Part shown: positions 1 to 8,977 of the stretch, in pieces
Numbering within the stretch: position 1 is the first letter of the stretch
Layout: each line of letters begins with the position of its first letter
Assembly: GCF_001189245.1 (NCBI RefSeq)
Contig: NZ_LFIQ01000059.1
Span: forward strand, 41,184 to 105,183
Direction of reading: 5' to 3'
Source of the DNA: Bradyrhizobium pachyrhizi
GTDB lineage: Bacteria; Pseudomonadota; Alphaproteobacteria; Rhizobiales; Xanthobacteraceae
Length of the DNA: 64,000 nt
Made by a program: the position numbers and the translations under genes
The notes under the pieces: model-generated
Database searches by the model: none
What the model was told of the DNA's origin: nothing
What the model saw: only the letters and a program-made list of their open reading frames with translations

Positions 1-84
1 ATTCACATCGTAACTTTCGAGGCGTGCTCAGACTTCACTCACGTTACGGCCCGCTGGATTGCTCGGCCGCCAAGGCGACCTTTG

Positions 85-749
85 TCACGAGGCTTCGGTC
101 CGTCCGATTGCTCGTCCAAACCGCTCGTCAGCTACCAGATCAATCGACAATTCTCTGGGTGGATGCTTCCTCCACTGGTAATACGCGCCGTCGGGGCGCA
201 CCATACGGTCAAACATACGAATCTGGCGGTCATATTGGTCGTCGAACCCAGATTTCTCGACAGATGGGGAGCGAGGCGATCAATCTTCATACTAATGACG
301 CTCGCCTGGTCGAGTTCGCGACGGCTGCCGTCTGGCATCCAGAGACTGCCTGCATAGCCCGCCGACCCAACACCAGAGCGCCGACCGGCATGCCCTTGGC
401 GATCTGCAACAGAGCGGGATAGCCCCGCTCATGAGATCGGAGATCAATATCGCTGAATCCGACCTGCCGATCGCTACCGTGATTGTGAACGGCCAAATAG
501 ACAAGCCGCTCGCCGCGCGCGCGCGTAATCAACCGATGGATGAACTGGGGCGTTAGAGCACGGTGACCGATCATAGTCGATTCCGTCTTTAGCCAGATGC
601 ACTTCACGAACAGTGAGGAGCGGGATCGCGTCGAGTTCGGATAGACCCGCAAGCAAGATGGCTCCGTGCTCATCTCTATCCTCCTGATAGAGATGATGCC
701 AGAGTAACTCGTAGTCCGAACGGGCAATGTGGAGCCTGCACTTGGACAT
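85..749 (-). pseudogene. JAB-family deubiquitinase-like peptidase running into the start of an E1 (broken)
   Basis: The reading starts at the ATG at 749, which overlaps the stop of the upstream E2 gene (ATGA), and then moves through at least three frames. Frame one gives DRDEHGAILLAG, the JAB glutamate region. The frame changes near 570 to give ALTPQFIHRL and then YLAVHNHGSD...GFSDIDL, which is the HxH and SxxD zinc site of JAB/Mov34 peptidases. It changes again near 355 to give LWMPDGSRREL, and again near 245 to give YDRQIRMF, which matches the usual start of a ThiF/E1 adenylation domain. The E1 body is missing after that point. In intact relatives this protein would remove a ubiquitin-like tag and, through the E1 part, activate it. 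Three shifts within about 500 bp make it a pseudogene. The JAB identity is firm; the JAB-E1 fusion is inferred. Confidence 0.72.
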
Positions 750-1142
750 CACGATGATCTTTCCAAAAAATCCAAAACCTTGAGCACCTTCGCGCAAACT
801 TTTTGCTTGCCGTTCTGGGCCATGCTGTTGCGGTGGGAGATCTGCAAAGCCGACCTTCCTTCGAACGCGTGCCCCGCAGTGACCGGTCGGCGCAAAGCCT
901 TGACCGTCCGCGCGCCGGACGTCCCTACCGATGAACATGGGATAGATGTCGGCATAAGGATATTGCGCGGGGATATGAAACCCCACCCATGTCTTGTTCG
1001 GGACGAACCGGTCGCTCAACGCGACCGGTTCGACCGTTAGATATACGCCCCCCTGCCTATCGTCTCGCGTGTTGAGGGTGGCAGCGGGAAACTGCTTCCT
1101 CAGATCTTCGATGGCGGCAGAAAGAGTTGTCGTCCGGCGCAA
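749..1142 (-). pseudogene. prokaryotic E2-like protein (family E type), frameshifted
   Basis: The N-terminal part reads from a TTG at 1142 and contains an E2-like core with VGFHIPAQYPYADIYPMFI. The frame then slips by one base near 893. The second frame continues FEGRSALQISHRNS...VLKVLDFLERSS, the usual C-terminal end of the bacterial E2 family found beside multiubiquitin proteins, and stops at 749-751. That stop overlaps the ATG of the JAB gene, so the two were translationally coupled. The E2 would carry the activated ubiquitin-like protein. The only cysteine I see in the joined reading is near the end, so a normal catalytic cysteine is not obvious. Family assignment rests on remembered motif similarity and on its place between a Ubl gene and a JAB gene. 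Confidence 0.68.
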
Positions 1143-1549
1143 TCGCCGTGAACCGAAGATGTTCGCAGACGGACGATATCGTTGTCGCCAACGATACGGC
1201 TGGTGCCGTTGGGGAGCTCCTCCTGCAGCACAAAGTTGGGTTGGATCGCCACGCCTTGAGCGATTGCAGCGACCTTGATCTCTGTGCCGGTGGCGGAGTG
1301 GCCCTCGAGGCTCGCCGGCTGTTCATTGACGGTGATGGTGACGATATGCTCGGGCTTGCGCGCCACGAACACCATGTGATCGTGAAGCTCTACCCGCTCA
1401 TGGTCTTCGATGCGGCGATGGGTGCCATCGTCGAGGACGAGATCCAACAGATAGTGCTTGCCGCTTTCAACGTCCTGCTTGATCGCAGTGAGCTTGATCT
1501 GCTCGCCAGTTTCATGCGGACCCAGCAGCTTCACGGGGCGCTCGTTCAC
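1140..1549 (-). pseudogene. two-domain ubiquitin-like (multiubiquitin) protein, frameshifted end
   Basis: From a GTG at 1549 the reading holds two tandem ubiquitin-like repeats of about 60-65 residues. The first contains VNERPVKLLGPHETGEQIKL and the second VNEQPASLEGHSATGTEIKV; both share the VNExP...TGxxIK pattern of the multiubiquitin family. In-frame codons (HRHLIKVK) extend upstream to a TAA with no clear start, so the true N-terminus may be damaged. Near 1165 the frame changes and the second frame gives RFTAIAPDDNS, which resembles the normal end of this family, just before the E2 gene. This protein would be the tag attached by the E1/E2 pair and removed by the JAB enzyme. The repeat pair is clear; the frameshifts suggest that the locus no longer works. 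Confidence 0.72.
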
Positions 1550-1769
1550 TTTGACCTTGATCAGGTGCCTGTGCTGGGAACCTTCCGTCTGGACTTACCC
1601 CCTCGGATTTTGTCAACGCGCCCGCCGGAGCCAATGGTACAAATTTCCAGCCCTTTGCGGGCTGATCCGGCCCTGGACGCGGACGCTGCAGAAGCAGTGG
1701 AAGCGATCGTCCGCGCGGCGTACGAGCGGCTGAAGAAACCACTCAAGTAAGCCCAAGTAAGCCGCTCCG

Positions 1770-2069
1770 TCAGCATTTGAGCTGCCATTGACGGCTTTCA
1801 GCCGCCTGCAGACGCCTCTCCTCCACGACTTTGACGATGTCGGGAGTCACGTTCTCGTCCATCTCCTTGAGGAACTCCTGCAGCAGCGCGGCGTCGACGG
1901 GCGCAAGCTCCTGAAGCACTTCAGGTCTTTCATTGGTCTTGTCGTCTGCATCGCCAGCCATCGTGATCTCCCTGAAGTCCAAAACGGGCTCTTCCACCGT
2001 CGATAACGCTATTTCTTCTGGGTCGGTCGCAAGTTGCGGTCGAGAACCCTGCATGACCGGCATCGGCAA
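1770..2069 (-). CDS. small acidic hypothetical protein
   Basis: This 99-residue product starts three bases after the stop of the upstream gene and runs in the same direction, 220 bp ahead of the ubiquitin-like gene. It is acidic, with a probable helical C-terminal half (LLQEFLKEMDENVTPDIVKV). An internal ATG at MAGDADDK could be an alternative start. I do not recognise the family. Its position suggests it was co-transcribed with the ubiquitin-like operon, but a link in function is only a guess. It seems open and undamaged, unlike the genes downstream. Confidence 0.45.
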   Translation of the reverse strand: MPMPVMQGSRPQLATDPEEIALSTVEEPVLDFREITMAGDADDKTNERPEVLQELAPVDAALLQEFLKEMDENVTPDIVKVVEERRLQAAESRQWQLKC

Positions 2070-2072
2070 GTT

Positions 2073-2615
2073 TCAGGCCACCCATTCCGGCAGCGGTCTG
2101 GCCAGCCTTCTTGCGGTTGAAGCACCGTCGCGGCTGTGGAACAACCAGAGGGGCATTGGCTCGCGCAAGCTGGCCGTCGCGTCAATAACCGCTCGCGCCT
2201 CAACCCTTGCATTAGTCCACTGTTCCTCCGTCGAAAACTCCACCACCCATATGAATTGGGCGTATGGCAGGGTCATGATGTACTGGAGGAGCTTCGGATC
2301 AAATTCCGAGGCATGCTCTCGCGCGAAATGGCGATAAGAAGAGCCCGTGGTGATGAAGTAGCGGATGATGATGTCGTTGGTTGGCGGCAGACCAATAGCG
2401 GGGCCAAGCTTTAACAAGGCAGGAGCCAGCCGATCAACGGCGTCCGCCGGGTAGTAGACCTTCTCGGGAAGCGCCACGATAAAGGCGTCAATCGCCTCCG
2501 CCGCGTATGGACTTCCGCTCGACTTCGGTATGGACAGGCACGGCAGATGGTTGTCGTCGACAACAGCAAGGGTTTCGACTTCGTCCCAGGCATACCGGTC
2601 GGAAAAGACAATCAT
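2073..2615 (-). CDS. hypothetical protein, first gene of the ubiquitin-like operon
   Basis: This 180-residue soluble protein has no signal peptide or membrane segment and no motif I recognise. It has a proline- and hydrophobic-rich middle (ALLKLGPAIGLPPTNDIIIRYF) and a C-terminal part ending RRLARPLPEWVA. It lies three bases upstream of the next gene in the same direction, so it is probably the promoter-proximal member of the set that includes the Ubl, E2 and JAB genes. The ATG at 2615 has only a weak purine stretch upstream, so the start is uncertain. It may be an accessory factor or target of the pathway, or unrelated cargo. Confidence 0.5.
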   Translation of the reverse strand: MIVFSDRYAWDEVETLAVVDDNHLPCLSIPKSSGSPYAAEAIDAFIVALPEKVYYPADAVDRLAPALLKLGPAIGLPPTNDIIIRYFITTGSSYRHFAREHASEFDPKLLQYIMTLPYAQFIWVVEFSTEEQWTNARVEARAVIDATASLREPMPLWLFHSRDGASTARRLARPLPEWVA

Positions 2616-2731
2616 TCCGGGCCATCAACAACCTATGTAGATCCGATCGATGCTGCGCGAGAACGATGACATTTTTGCCTCAAGTTAAGTGCCGCGCGCC
2701 TCGCATGGGTGACAGTTAAAGCCACGCCACT

Positions 2732-3148
2732 TCATGCTGTACGTCGATTGGATCCCCCCTTCCCGCGACGTCGCCGCGGCCTCTGACGGCGACCGCGCGG
2801 CGGAACGAGTGAACTTGCCGCGTCCGTGTCCGCTGGCGCAGCGACTTCGCTGCGCGAGGTATTGATCGTTGATCGAGGCAGCACTCTTTGATCGGCAACG
2901 GCCTTTTCGAGCGCGGAGAGAAATTGCCGCCCGTCTTCCGTAATTTCCCAACCGAGAGCATCGCGAAAGACGAATTTCGCCGAAAAGATATTCAGATCCG
3001 GCGCATGCTCAGCCAACCGCTTCATGCGATCGGTCCAATCATGGCCGCTGTTCATCAGGATCTCCACGGCGCGCCGGACTTCGGCAACAGAGGCCCGCCC
3101 GGTGGGTTGACCGGCCAGCACTTTCAGGACGGTCAGCTGGAAGGACAC
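2732..3148 (-). CDS. hypothetical winged-helix-like protein
   Basis: The N-terminal 80 residues (VSFQLTVLKVLAGQPTGRAS, then RRAVEILMNSGHDWTDRM) look like a small winged-helix module of a kind I associate with conserved Bradyrhizobium hypothetical proteins. It ends in a strongly basic tail with many arginines. I prefer the GTG at 3148, which starts the conserved part and has a GGAG-type site upstream; a TTG at 3190 is another option. The basic tail could bind nucleic acid, or could be an out-of-frame extension after a small indel. No neighbour gives a functional hint. Confidence 0.5.
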   Translation of the reverse strand: MSFQLTVLKVLAGQPTGRASVAEVRRAVEILMNSGHDWTDRMKRLAEHAPDLNIFSAKFVFRDALGWEITEDGRQFLSALEKAVADQRVLPRSTINTSRSEVAAPADTDAASSLVPPRGRRQRPRRRRGKGGSNRRTA

Positions 3149-3750
3149 TTTCCGTGTCTCCGATGGGCTGTGTGTGCAGTTCCCCTGCAATGGATCAAGG
3201 TCAGGGGTGCATCGTCAACAACATGGCGCCGTTAACCTCAACTATATTGGCCAACCTCGAGCCCGGCTTCCTGGAATTTGACCTCGCCGCGACGCATCAA
3301 GCTCATGCGGACCAGTCTCGATCCCGGACGTCGCGTAGCAGAACAGACCTGCAGCCGCGGCGCCGCAGGACAGCATCGTCCATAACGGGCGAACTCAGCT
3401 TTGCGAACTCCTTCATACGCGACGGCATCACGCTTTGATCACCGGCTGGTGCATCGTTACTTCGGGCGAGGCGTGTGCGGCTTACACCTCTTGGCCTGTT
3501 GGGCACGAGCGTACAGTTCGTACCGTTCATTGCCGACCTTGCCATGCCCACACTGTAGCAGGCTGACAAAGCCTGGAACTGTGTGATGGAGATCGATGGC
3601 TCGAAAAGATCAAACTGTCACGCCGTATGCGAGACAGCCTGATGGCTGGAAGTCGTACGTCAAACGCCCGGCGCGCCAGTAACAAGACATCGTCAGACGC
3701 AGGTGCGAGAACACGCCTTGCAGGCAGAAGTTTCCCAGAGGTGAACTGGA
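3149..3750. other. no supported gene; one possible 28-residue ORF
   Basis: I see no supported gene here. A short plus-strand frame at 3597-3683 (MARKDQTV...KRPARQ) has a GGAGATCG sequence just upstream and is basic, but nothing else supports it. Confidence 0.3.
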
Positions 3751-3951
3751 TCAGCCAACCCTAAGATCCTCGGCTGACGTCTTGCCTGAACGTCCGGTCT
3801 TGAGTTGGTAACTGACCCGGGCTCCCTCTTCGAGGGTGGTGTAACCGGCCTTTTCGACGGCACTGATGTGCACGAAGACATCGGCACTTCCGTCCTCCGG
3901 CCTAATAAAGCCATAACCTTTGGTCGAATTGAACCACTTTACAATACCCAT
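3751..3951 (-). CDS. cspA: cold-shock domain protein
   Basis: This 66-residue single cold-shock domain protein binds single-stranded RNA and DNA in the cytoplasm and acts as an RNA chaperone. It begins MGIVKWFNSTKGYGF, which contains the RNP1-type motif KGYGFI, and continues with DVFVHISAVEKAG, which contains the RNP2-type motif. The length is normal for the family. I chose the ATG at 3951 because the conserved domain starts there; the longer open frame upstream is not protein-like. Related small Csp proteins are common and multicopy in rhizobia, so the exact paralogue is unknown. Confidence 0.93.
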   Translation of the reverse strand: MGIVKWFNSTKGYGFIRPEDGSADVFVHISAVEKAGYTTLEEGARVSYQLKTGRSGKTSAEDLRVG

Positions 3952-4172
3952 TGCCACGGCGGCATCTCCATAAGTGAACCGTTGTGATCTAGCGAAGAGT
4001 CTCGCAGCCATCAAGGTGGGCGGCAAAACGACGCTCGTCCGCCGCGGCAACTGCAACTTTCTTGCCCGATGAACAAAGTGCTGACTCTTTTGTGCGACGG
4101 CCGGCAGCAAGACCCTGACGTCGCAGATCTTCGCTTCAGGGGCGGGATCCGGATGGGCGTTCAGCCCGCGGC

Positions 4173-5801
4173 TCAATCATCGCGTGCCACATTGTTACAG
4201 GAGAGCTGCAGAGCCGACGACGTCGCATGCGCATCCGGTGCCGAGCTGGAGCGAATGCTGCGATCTCTCTTGCAGAACCAAACGACGGCAAACTCCTTTG
4301 CGCAACCCGGCGCAGGATCGGCAATCCGTGCCACCTCTGTACGAAACGTACATTCGCTCTTGCCATTACACGCTTCTGCGAGCGCATCCGTGGTGTTGCC
4401 GCGCGCTGACATCCAGCGGCAATTGCCGCCATACGTACCGGAAACGACCGAAATACCCGATTGCGTGATGGCATCTCCGGTCGCATTCCGCAGTGCATAC
4501 GCGGCCGCCGCACCAACAAGTGCGGCAAAGCCGACGGTTCCCAATCGCACCAGGAGCCTGCGCTGTTCCGCCGAGGCCGCCTGATAGGCGCCGCGAATTC
4601 GCCTGCGAGCCGGTACCTCAAAGCCGAAATGCAACAGGATCGCGGCGCACGTCGCCAGGGCGAAAGCAAGTGCGAGCGCACCGAGATGGCCAAGCAGTTG
4701 GCTCGCCGTTTCCCAACGCACCACCGGAAAACGCCGGAAGATGATGATGTGTATAAGGTAGAGGGCAAAGCTGGCCTCTCCCAGAAAGACAAGCCACTTC
4801 GCTGACAACAGCCGTCCTACAGTGCTGCTGGGCTGAGCCGCCGCGACAAGGATGAGCGCAACCGGCGCCGACAGGGCGATATTGTTGCGTGCAATATCGA
4901 ACAGGCTCATGGAAGCCCCAAATGGCGGCTTGTGGGCGGTAAACCAGAACACCCAGCCGATCGCGCCGACGCCAACAACCGTTGCGATGTCGAGCAGAGC
5001 GCGAGACGGCCTGAGATCCTGCGCCGACCACACTTCATGGAGCCTTGCCAAGCAACAGCCGAGAACGAACTCCCACACCCTGCAAAACGGCGAAAAGTAA
5101 ACGATCCAGAGGATCAGCGTGTTCTTCCAGTTCGGCAGAGCCGCTTCCGTTCCATAGGCATGAAGCGCAAACAGGTTGATGCGGCCCTGCAGCATGAGCA
5201 CCATAAGGTCGATGCCAAGCTCGATTGCGACGGCTCCAATGGCGTACAAAACCGCGGCGGGCACAGTTCTGATCCGCGCAAGCAGAGGGCAAACGAGCGG
5301 GAACACGAGATAGAAGAACCATTCGGTACTCACCGACCAGGAGACGATGCCGACCTCCTCGTACTGCCAGACGGGCGCTACACCGGCGATATTTGCGAAA
5401 AACCAGGTTTGAACCATCCCGAGTTGAAACGGGACGAGGTGCGCTGAGAATCCTTCGGCCGGCGCCTTGGTTCCGAGAAGCCATGGCCAGACCATCGGTC
5501 CGGTCAGCAACTCGACGAGAAAGAGAACAATGAATAGAGGATAGATTCGCGCTATGCGCGCCACGAGAAAGTCCGGGATCGCTTTCCGCGGGCTGCCCAC
5601 AATCGAGCTGCCATAATTATATTGAATGACAAAGCCACTCAGCGTGAAGAAGACCGACATTCCGAGCAGGCCGAGTGTCCCGACGCTGATGTCGAGTCCG
5701 AGGCTGGGTCCCTGCAGGAACAGGCCGCCGCCGTGAGACAATGCCACCGCTGCTGCCGCGACAAACCGGATACCGGTCAGCGCGGGTATCTGCTTAGCCA
5801 T
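4173..5801 (-). CDS. membrane acyltransferase 3 family protein with a SUEL-type lectin-like tail
   Basis: The 542-residue protein starts IPALTGIRFVAAAAVALSHGG, the usual opening of OafA/YrhL-type acyltransferases, with the conserved arginine and histidine. It carries about ten hydrophobic segments, including SVFFTLSGFVIQY. Such enzymes O-acylate surface polysaccharides or glycolipids from acyl donors at the inner membrane. After the last membrane helix (near residue 430) there is an extra soluble domain of about 100 residues with GTYGGNCRW, ACNGKSECTF and PGCAKEFAVVWFC. This cysteine pattern resembles the galactose/rhamnose-binding SUEL lectin fold. It probably faces the periplasm and may hold the sugar acceptor. 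The gene stands alone between a cold-shock gene and a long gap. Confidence 0.85.
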   Translation of the reverse strand: MAKQIPALTGIRFVAAAAVALSHGGGLFLQGPSLGLDISVGTLGLLGMSVFFTLSGFVIQYNYGSSIVGSPRKAIPDFLVARIARIYPLFIVLFLVELLTGPMVWPWLLGTKAPAEGFSAHLVPFQLGMVQTWFFANIAGVAPVWQYEEVGIVSWSVSTEWFFYLVFPLVCPLLARIRTVPAAVLYAIGAVAIELGIDLMVLMLQGRINLFALHAYGTEAALPNWKNTLILWIVYFSPFCRVWEFVLGCCLARLHEVWSAQDLRPSRALLDIATVVGVGAIGWVFWFTAHKPPFGASMSLFDIARNNIALSAPVALILVAAAQPSSTVGRLLSAKWLVFLGEASFALYLIHIIIFRRFPVVRWETASQLLGHLGALALAFALATCAAILLHFGFEVPARRRIRGAYQAASAEQRRLLVRLGTVGFAALVGAAAAYALRNATGDAITQSGISVVSGTYGGNCRWMSARGNTTDALAEACNGKSECTFRTEVARIADPAPGCAKEFAVVWFCKRDRSIRSSSAPDAHATSSALQLSCNNVARDD

Positions 5802-6562
5802 CGATGTCGTTCGTCATTTGCGAGGTAGGTACAGATCGTGGCGATCGATGGCACCAAAGGTGGCGGCTGGACAGACCGCTAAAGGCAGGAAGACTGATCG
5901 CATCGCGCGAGTGTGCCATGCGATCAGCCAAACTCCTGCGGTTGCTCAAATCCGAAATGAGAGCGCCCGCGCACCTTATTGGAAAGTCGGCTAGCGCTGA
6001 AACTCTGACTTCTGGTAGGGCTGCTCGGATCGAGGTCCATATTTGACCGGTTCTGGCCCAACACCTCCCCCCACCTGTTATACGTTGAACCGCGCCATTG
6101 TCTCACCGGAAGCCTTCCGGAACGGGTTGGCGCCAGCCAATTTGCTCCCTCTGCGAAGGGAGCTTGCGGCGCAAGTACCCGATGAAAGCCCGGCTCAGAG
6201 CAACACGCTGCCGTCACTGGCAGCCTCACAACGGATACATGCACCAGTTCAAGGCTGTCATCAGCCAGCCACCAGGAGGTTCAGGTGCAGCAGCGGAGCG
6301 CACAAGGTGCCTATCCTCGCGACACTCCTTGCGACGAGGTTCATCCTTAGGCCCCGGCCTAAGGCAGCCGAGAGCGAGATCGCTACCTGAACGCATCGCA
6401 AACGGAACGGGCAGCCAATCCGAGCCGCGCGTTCAATCTTTTTGACAGCGACGGCCAAGGAATCTCGCTGCGGATTGCTGCAGCAATTTACTATTCTTGT
6501 CCTGCACGACTGGCCGCGATTTCGCTTGGGTCTGGCGTGCCAGAGAAGGAAAGGAACATGTG
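5802..6562. other. intergenic region before the small peptide gene
   Basis: No frame here looks like a gene. The stretch must hold the promoter for the peptide gene at 6563. A TTGACA at 6442-6447 is present, but no good -10 box lies at the right distance, so I do not call a promoter. Confidence 0.35.
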
Positions 6563-6631
6563 ATGAAAAAGAAGATCGCTGAGATCAAGACCACGATCCG
6601 CACCACCACTCCGTACACGGGTACGCTCTAG
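6563..6631 (+). CDS. 22-residue basic peptide, possible precursor or signal peptide
   Basis: The frame starts MKKKIAEIK and ends TTPYTGTL before a TAG at 6629. A strong purine-rich ribosome site (AAGGAAAGGAA, 6546-6556) lies just upstream, which is much better than expected by chance. A perfect 11-bp terminator hairpin follows 55 bases after the stop, and a TPR-protein gene starts 21 bases after its T-run. The peptide has a charged N-terminal half that could be a leader and a hydroxyl-rich C-terminal half with threonines and one tyrosine. That layout fits a modified or secreted peptide (RiPP-like or pheromone), but I know no family with this sequence. The call rests on the RBS, the terminator and the neighbours. 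Confidence 0.5.
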   Translation: MKKKIAEIKTTIRTTTPYTGTL

Positions 6632-6686
6632 GTTGGCACGACGGATGCCTTGGATGCATCTACCTGATGAGAGCATAGCGGCATCG

Positions 6687-6715
6687 GAGGGTGGTCGTTT
6701 CGACCACCCTCTTTT
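6687..6715 (+). terminator. perfect 11-bp hairpin with T-run between peptide gene and TPR gene
   Basis: The arms GAGGGTGGTCG (6687-6697) and CGACCACCCTC (6701-6711) pair perfectly around a TTT loop and are followed by TTTT. This is a typical intrinsic terminator. It sits only 21 bases before the TPR start codon, so it should let the peptide be made in excess over the TPR protein, with partial read-through. Confidence 0.85.
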
Positions 6716-6736
6716 GTGACAGTTCGGGAGAGTAAA

Positions 6737-8977
6737 ATGGTTGATCTGATCCAGCAGCGCGTGCTTTCAGCCATATCAGCATCCGTCGAGCTCAGTCCGA
6801 TTACGATTTTGAAGACGGAAGCGGGCATGGCACCGGTGCCAACGATCAAATCGGCACTCGCGAGCTCCAATTCTAACTTCTCTATCACTGACGGCGACTG
6901 GCGGACCGGCGGCTATCTTGCCGGGCTGCAAGCGCTCATTGACTCCGAACTAAGGTGGGCCAAAGAAACTAGGCCCAAACTGGTTGAGGCGGCACAACAA
7001 TCCTTGAAGCGGCTATTCCCCCTCCTAAACAGCGACGCCTTTACCGTGCCGAAGGATCTCACGAATACCTCGAGCAAGGAGGAGCGTACCCGGTTCTATC
7101 ATCATGAATATCAAAACAAGCTCCTGGTCGGACTAGCCGAATTCCTGATCAACTGCGCCCAACAGCTCAACGAGCGTCACATTATCGTTATCGATCGGGC
7201 GGCGGCCCTGTCCGGCTCGGCCAAGAACCTGATCAAGCTGCTCGTCAGGCTGGACGACGATGCGCGGCTGTTTCGCTTCGTTCTGATCGATTATGAACAA
7301 CGCCTCTATTTCCCGGACGCCAGCGAGGTTCATTTCGGCAGATATAGCTCGCAAGAGCTGGGATCAACCTTTGATCCGGATCTCGCCGCGGAGAAGTATC
7401 GGCAGATCTATGAGGCAAGCGGCGGCAATCCGTTGATTGCGGAGGCTTTGAGCAAATGCGCAGCGGCAGGATTACCAGTCGTCGGCTATCTCGACCCGAC
7501 CGCGACCGTGGATCTCTATCTGGCCAGCCTCAACACCGGAGAACGGCATAGCCTTCTCAAATCTTACATTGAATCCGATTGCACCACGCCCGACCTGATC
7601 GCGCAGCGAAACTATGCAACCTTCGAGCCGGCGACCGCAGATCATCTGCACGAGCAGCTGCACCACGCATGCCTGGAGCGCTATCTAGCGGGCAAGGCGC
7701 CTCTCGTGATGATTCATGCGCTCTCGGTACGGGACAAGTACAAGCGTCTGGAGCTGCTTGCAGAACCAAGTCAGATCCTCCAGAGCATTGGCCTGTACGA
7801 TCTTTGGTTTGGCTATTTCGGGGAAATTTTCGCCGATCCTGTGCTTCGCACCTACGGCTCCGGGGATGGTAACGTGAATGCCGCCTTCATCAACGCGGCT
7901 TTTGTGCTGTACTCACTCGGCTGCGGGCGGGTGTCGGTTCCCTATCTGGACGAATTCTACAAAACCTTCCCAAAGAGCCGATACACGCCAACGGTTCTCT
8001 ATGCCCAATCAATGACGTATGGACGCTATCAGCAGCCGGTCAACCTCACGCTGGCCGAAGGATACGCGTTACGGAACCTGGAGACCATCGAGCGGGATTT
8101 CAGGGAGCACGACAAGTACGACTACATCAAGGTGTTCGCAGAGAACGCCTATGCTTACATCAAGGCCAAACAGCAGAAGTACGACGAAGCCCTCGCCCTT
8201 TGCGCGGAAGGCCTTGGCAAGATGCTCAAGGCGTATGGCGACGAGCGCTTCAAGCTTCATCAATCAATTCTGATCTACAACACTAGTCAGGTCTATGAAC
8301 TCATTGACGAACTTTCTCGGGCTGAGAAGCAGTTGCGTGAGGCAATTTCCTATGATCCCTACTATGGAGAGTATCACAACGACCTAGGAAATCTGCTTTC
8401 GAAAGTGGCTGGGAGGGAAGCTGAGGCTTTGGAGGCCTATGCGCGTGCCATTGAACTTTGCCCACCCTATTATGAGGCTCACCTGAACAGGGCCGCACTT
8501 CGCAACAGAATGGGAGATGCCGCAGGGGCGCTCGCCGATCTCGACAGGACACTTGTCATCAAGCCAAACGAATGGCGAGCTCTCTTCGAGAAGGGCAACA
8601 TCTTGTTGCGGCAAGATAGGCCGAACGCTGCTCTGGAGTCCTATCTGGCGGCGGCTGAGATCAATTCCAAAAACCCAGATCTGCAGAGCAATATCGGCCT
8701 TGCCTATTCCGAGCTTGGCAAGGCGAACGAGAGCATCGCGCACTATGTTCGAGCCCTTGAACTCAACCCACGGCATGCGCTCACCCACAACAATCTCGCC
8801 ATCGAGTACTTCAACGAGGGCCGGCCAGATATTTCACTGAACCACGCGACTGTGGCTGTCGAGATCGGGGGAGATCCAGACTACCTCCTCACCCGGGAGC
8901 AGATCGAGAAAAGCCTGCAAGCTGACCTGGCTTCGCGGCGGGACCGAGCTTCTGCATCTTCCACGAAGGCGACGTGA
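6737..8977 (+). CDS. large TPR-repeat protein with an unknown N-terminal region
   Basis: The 746-residue cytoplasmic protein has a GGGAG ribosome site six bases before the ATG at 6737. The first 450 residues are not a family I can name. They include RHIIVIDRAAALSG near residue 150, which looks like a Walker-B-type strand, but I see no Walker A loop. From about residue 500 to 730 there are successive tetratricopeptide repeats, for example AEALEAYARAIELCPPYYEA, AALADLDRTLVIKPNEWRA and ESIAHYVRALELNPRHALTH. Proteins with a degenerate NTPase-like front and a TPR tail often act as sensors or scaffolds, including peptide sensors. Its gene directly follows the small peptide gene and its terminator and precedes an MFS exporter, so a role in sensing, modifying or exporting that peptide is reasonable but unproven. 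Confidence 0.85.
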   Translation: MVDLIQQRVLSAISASVELSPITILKTEAGMAPVPTIKSALASSNSNFSITDGDWRTGGYLAGLQALIDSELRWAKETRPKLVEAAQQSLKRLFPLLNSDAFTVPKDLTNTSSKEERTRFYHHEYQNKLLVGLAEFLINCAQQLNERHIIVIDRAAALSGSAKNLIKLLVRLDDDARLFRFVLIDYEQRLYFPDASEVHFGRYSSQELGSTFDPDLAAEKYRQIYEASGGNPLIAEALSKCAAAGLPVVGYLDPTATVDLYLASLNTGERHSLLKSYIESDCTTPDLIAQRNYATFEPATADHLHEQLHHACLERYLAGKAPLVMIHALSVRDKYKRLELLAEPSQILQSIGLYDLWFGYFGEIFADPVLRTYGSGDGNVNAAFINAAFVLYSLGCGRVSVPYLDEFYKTFPKSRYTPTVLYAQSMTYGRYQQPVNLTLAEGYALRNLETIERDFREHDKYDYIKVFAENAYAYIKAKQQKYDEALALCAEGLGKMLKAYGDERFKLHQSILIYNTSQVYELIDELSRAEKQLREAISYDPYYGEYHNDLGNLLSKVAGREAEALEAYARAIELCPPYYEAHLNRAALRNRMGDAAGALADLDRTLVIKPNEWRALFEKGNILLRQDRPNAALESYLAAAEINSKNPDLQSNIGLAYSELGKANESIAHYVRALELNPRHALTHNNLAIEYFNEGRPDISLNHATVAVEIGGDPDYLLTREQIEKSLQADLASRRDRASASSTKAT

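Noticed and set aside
1127-1750. A 207-codon plus-strand frame across the ubiquitin-like gene
   Set aside because: Antisense to the two Ubl repeats, which show clear internal similarity on the minus strand.
6632-6650. A TTGGCACG...ATGC sequence resembling a sigma-54 promoter
   Set aside because: The -12 element is ATGC instead of TTGC, and it lies after the peptide gene and before the terminator, where a promoter makes little sense.
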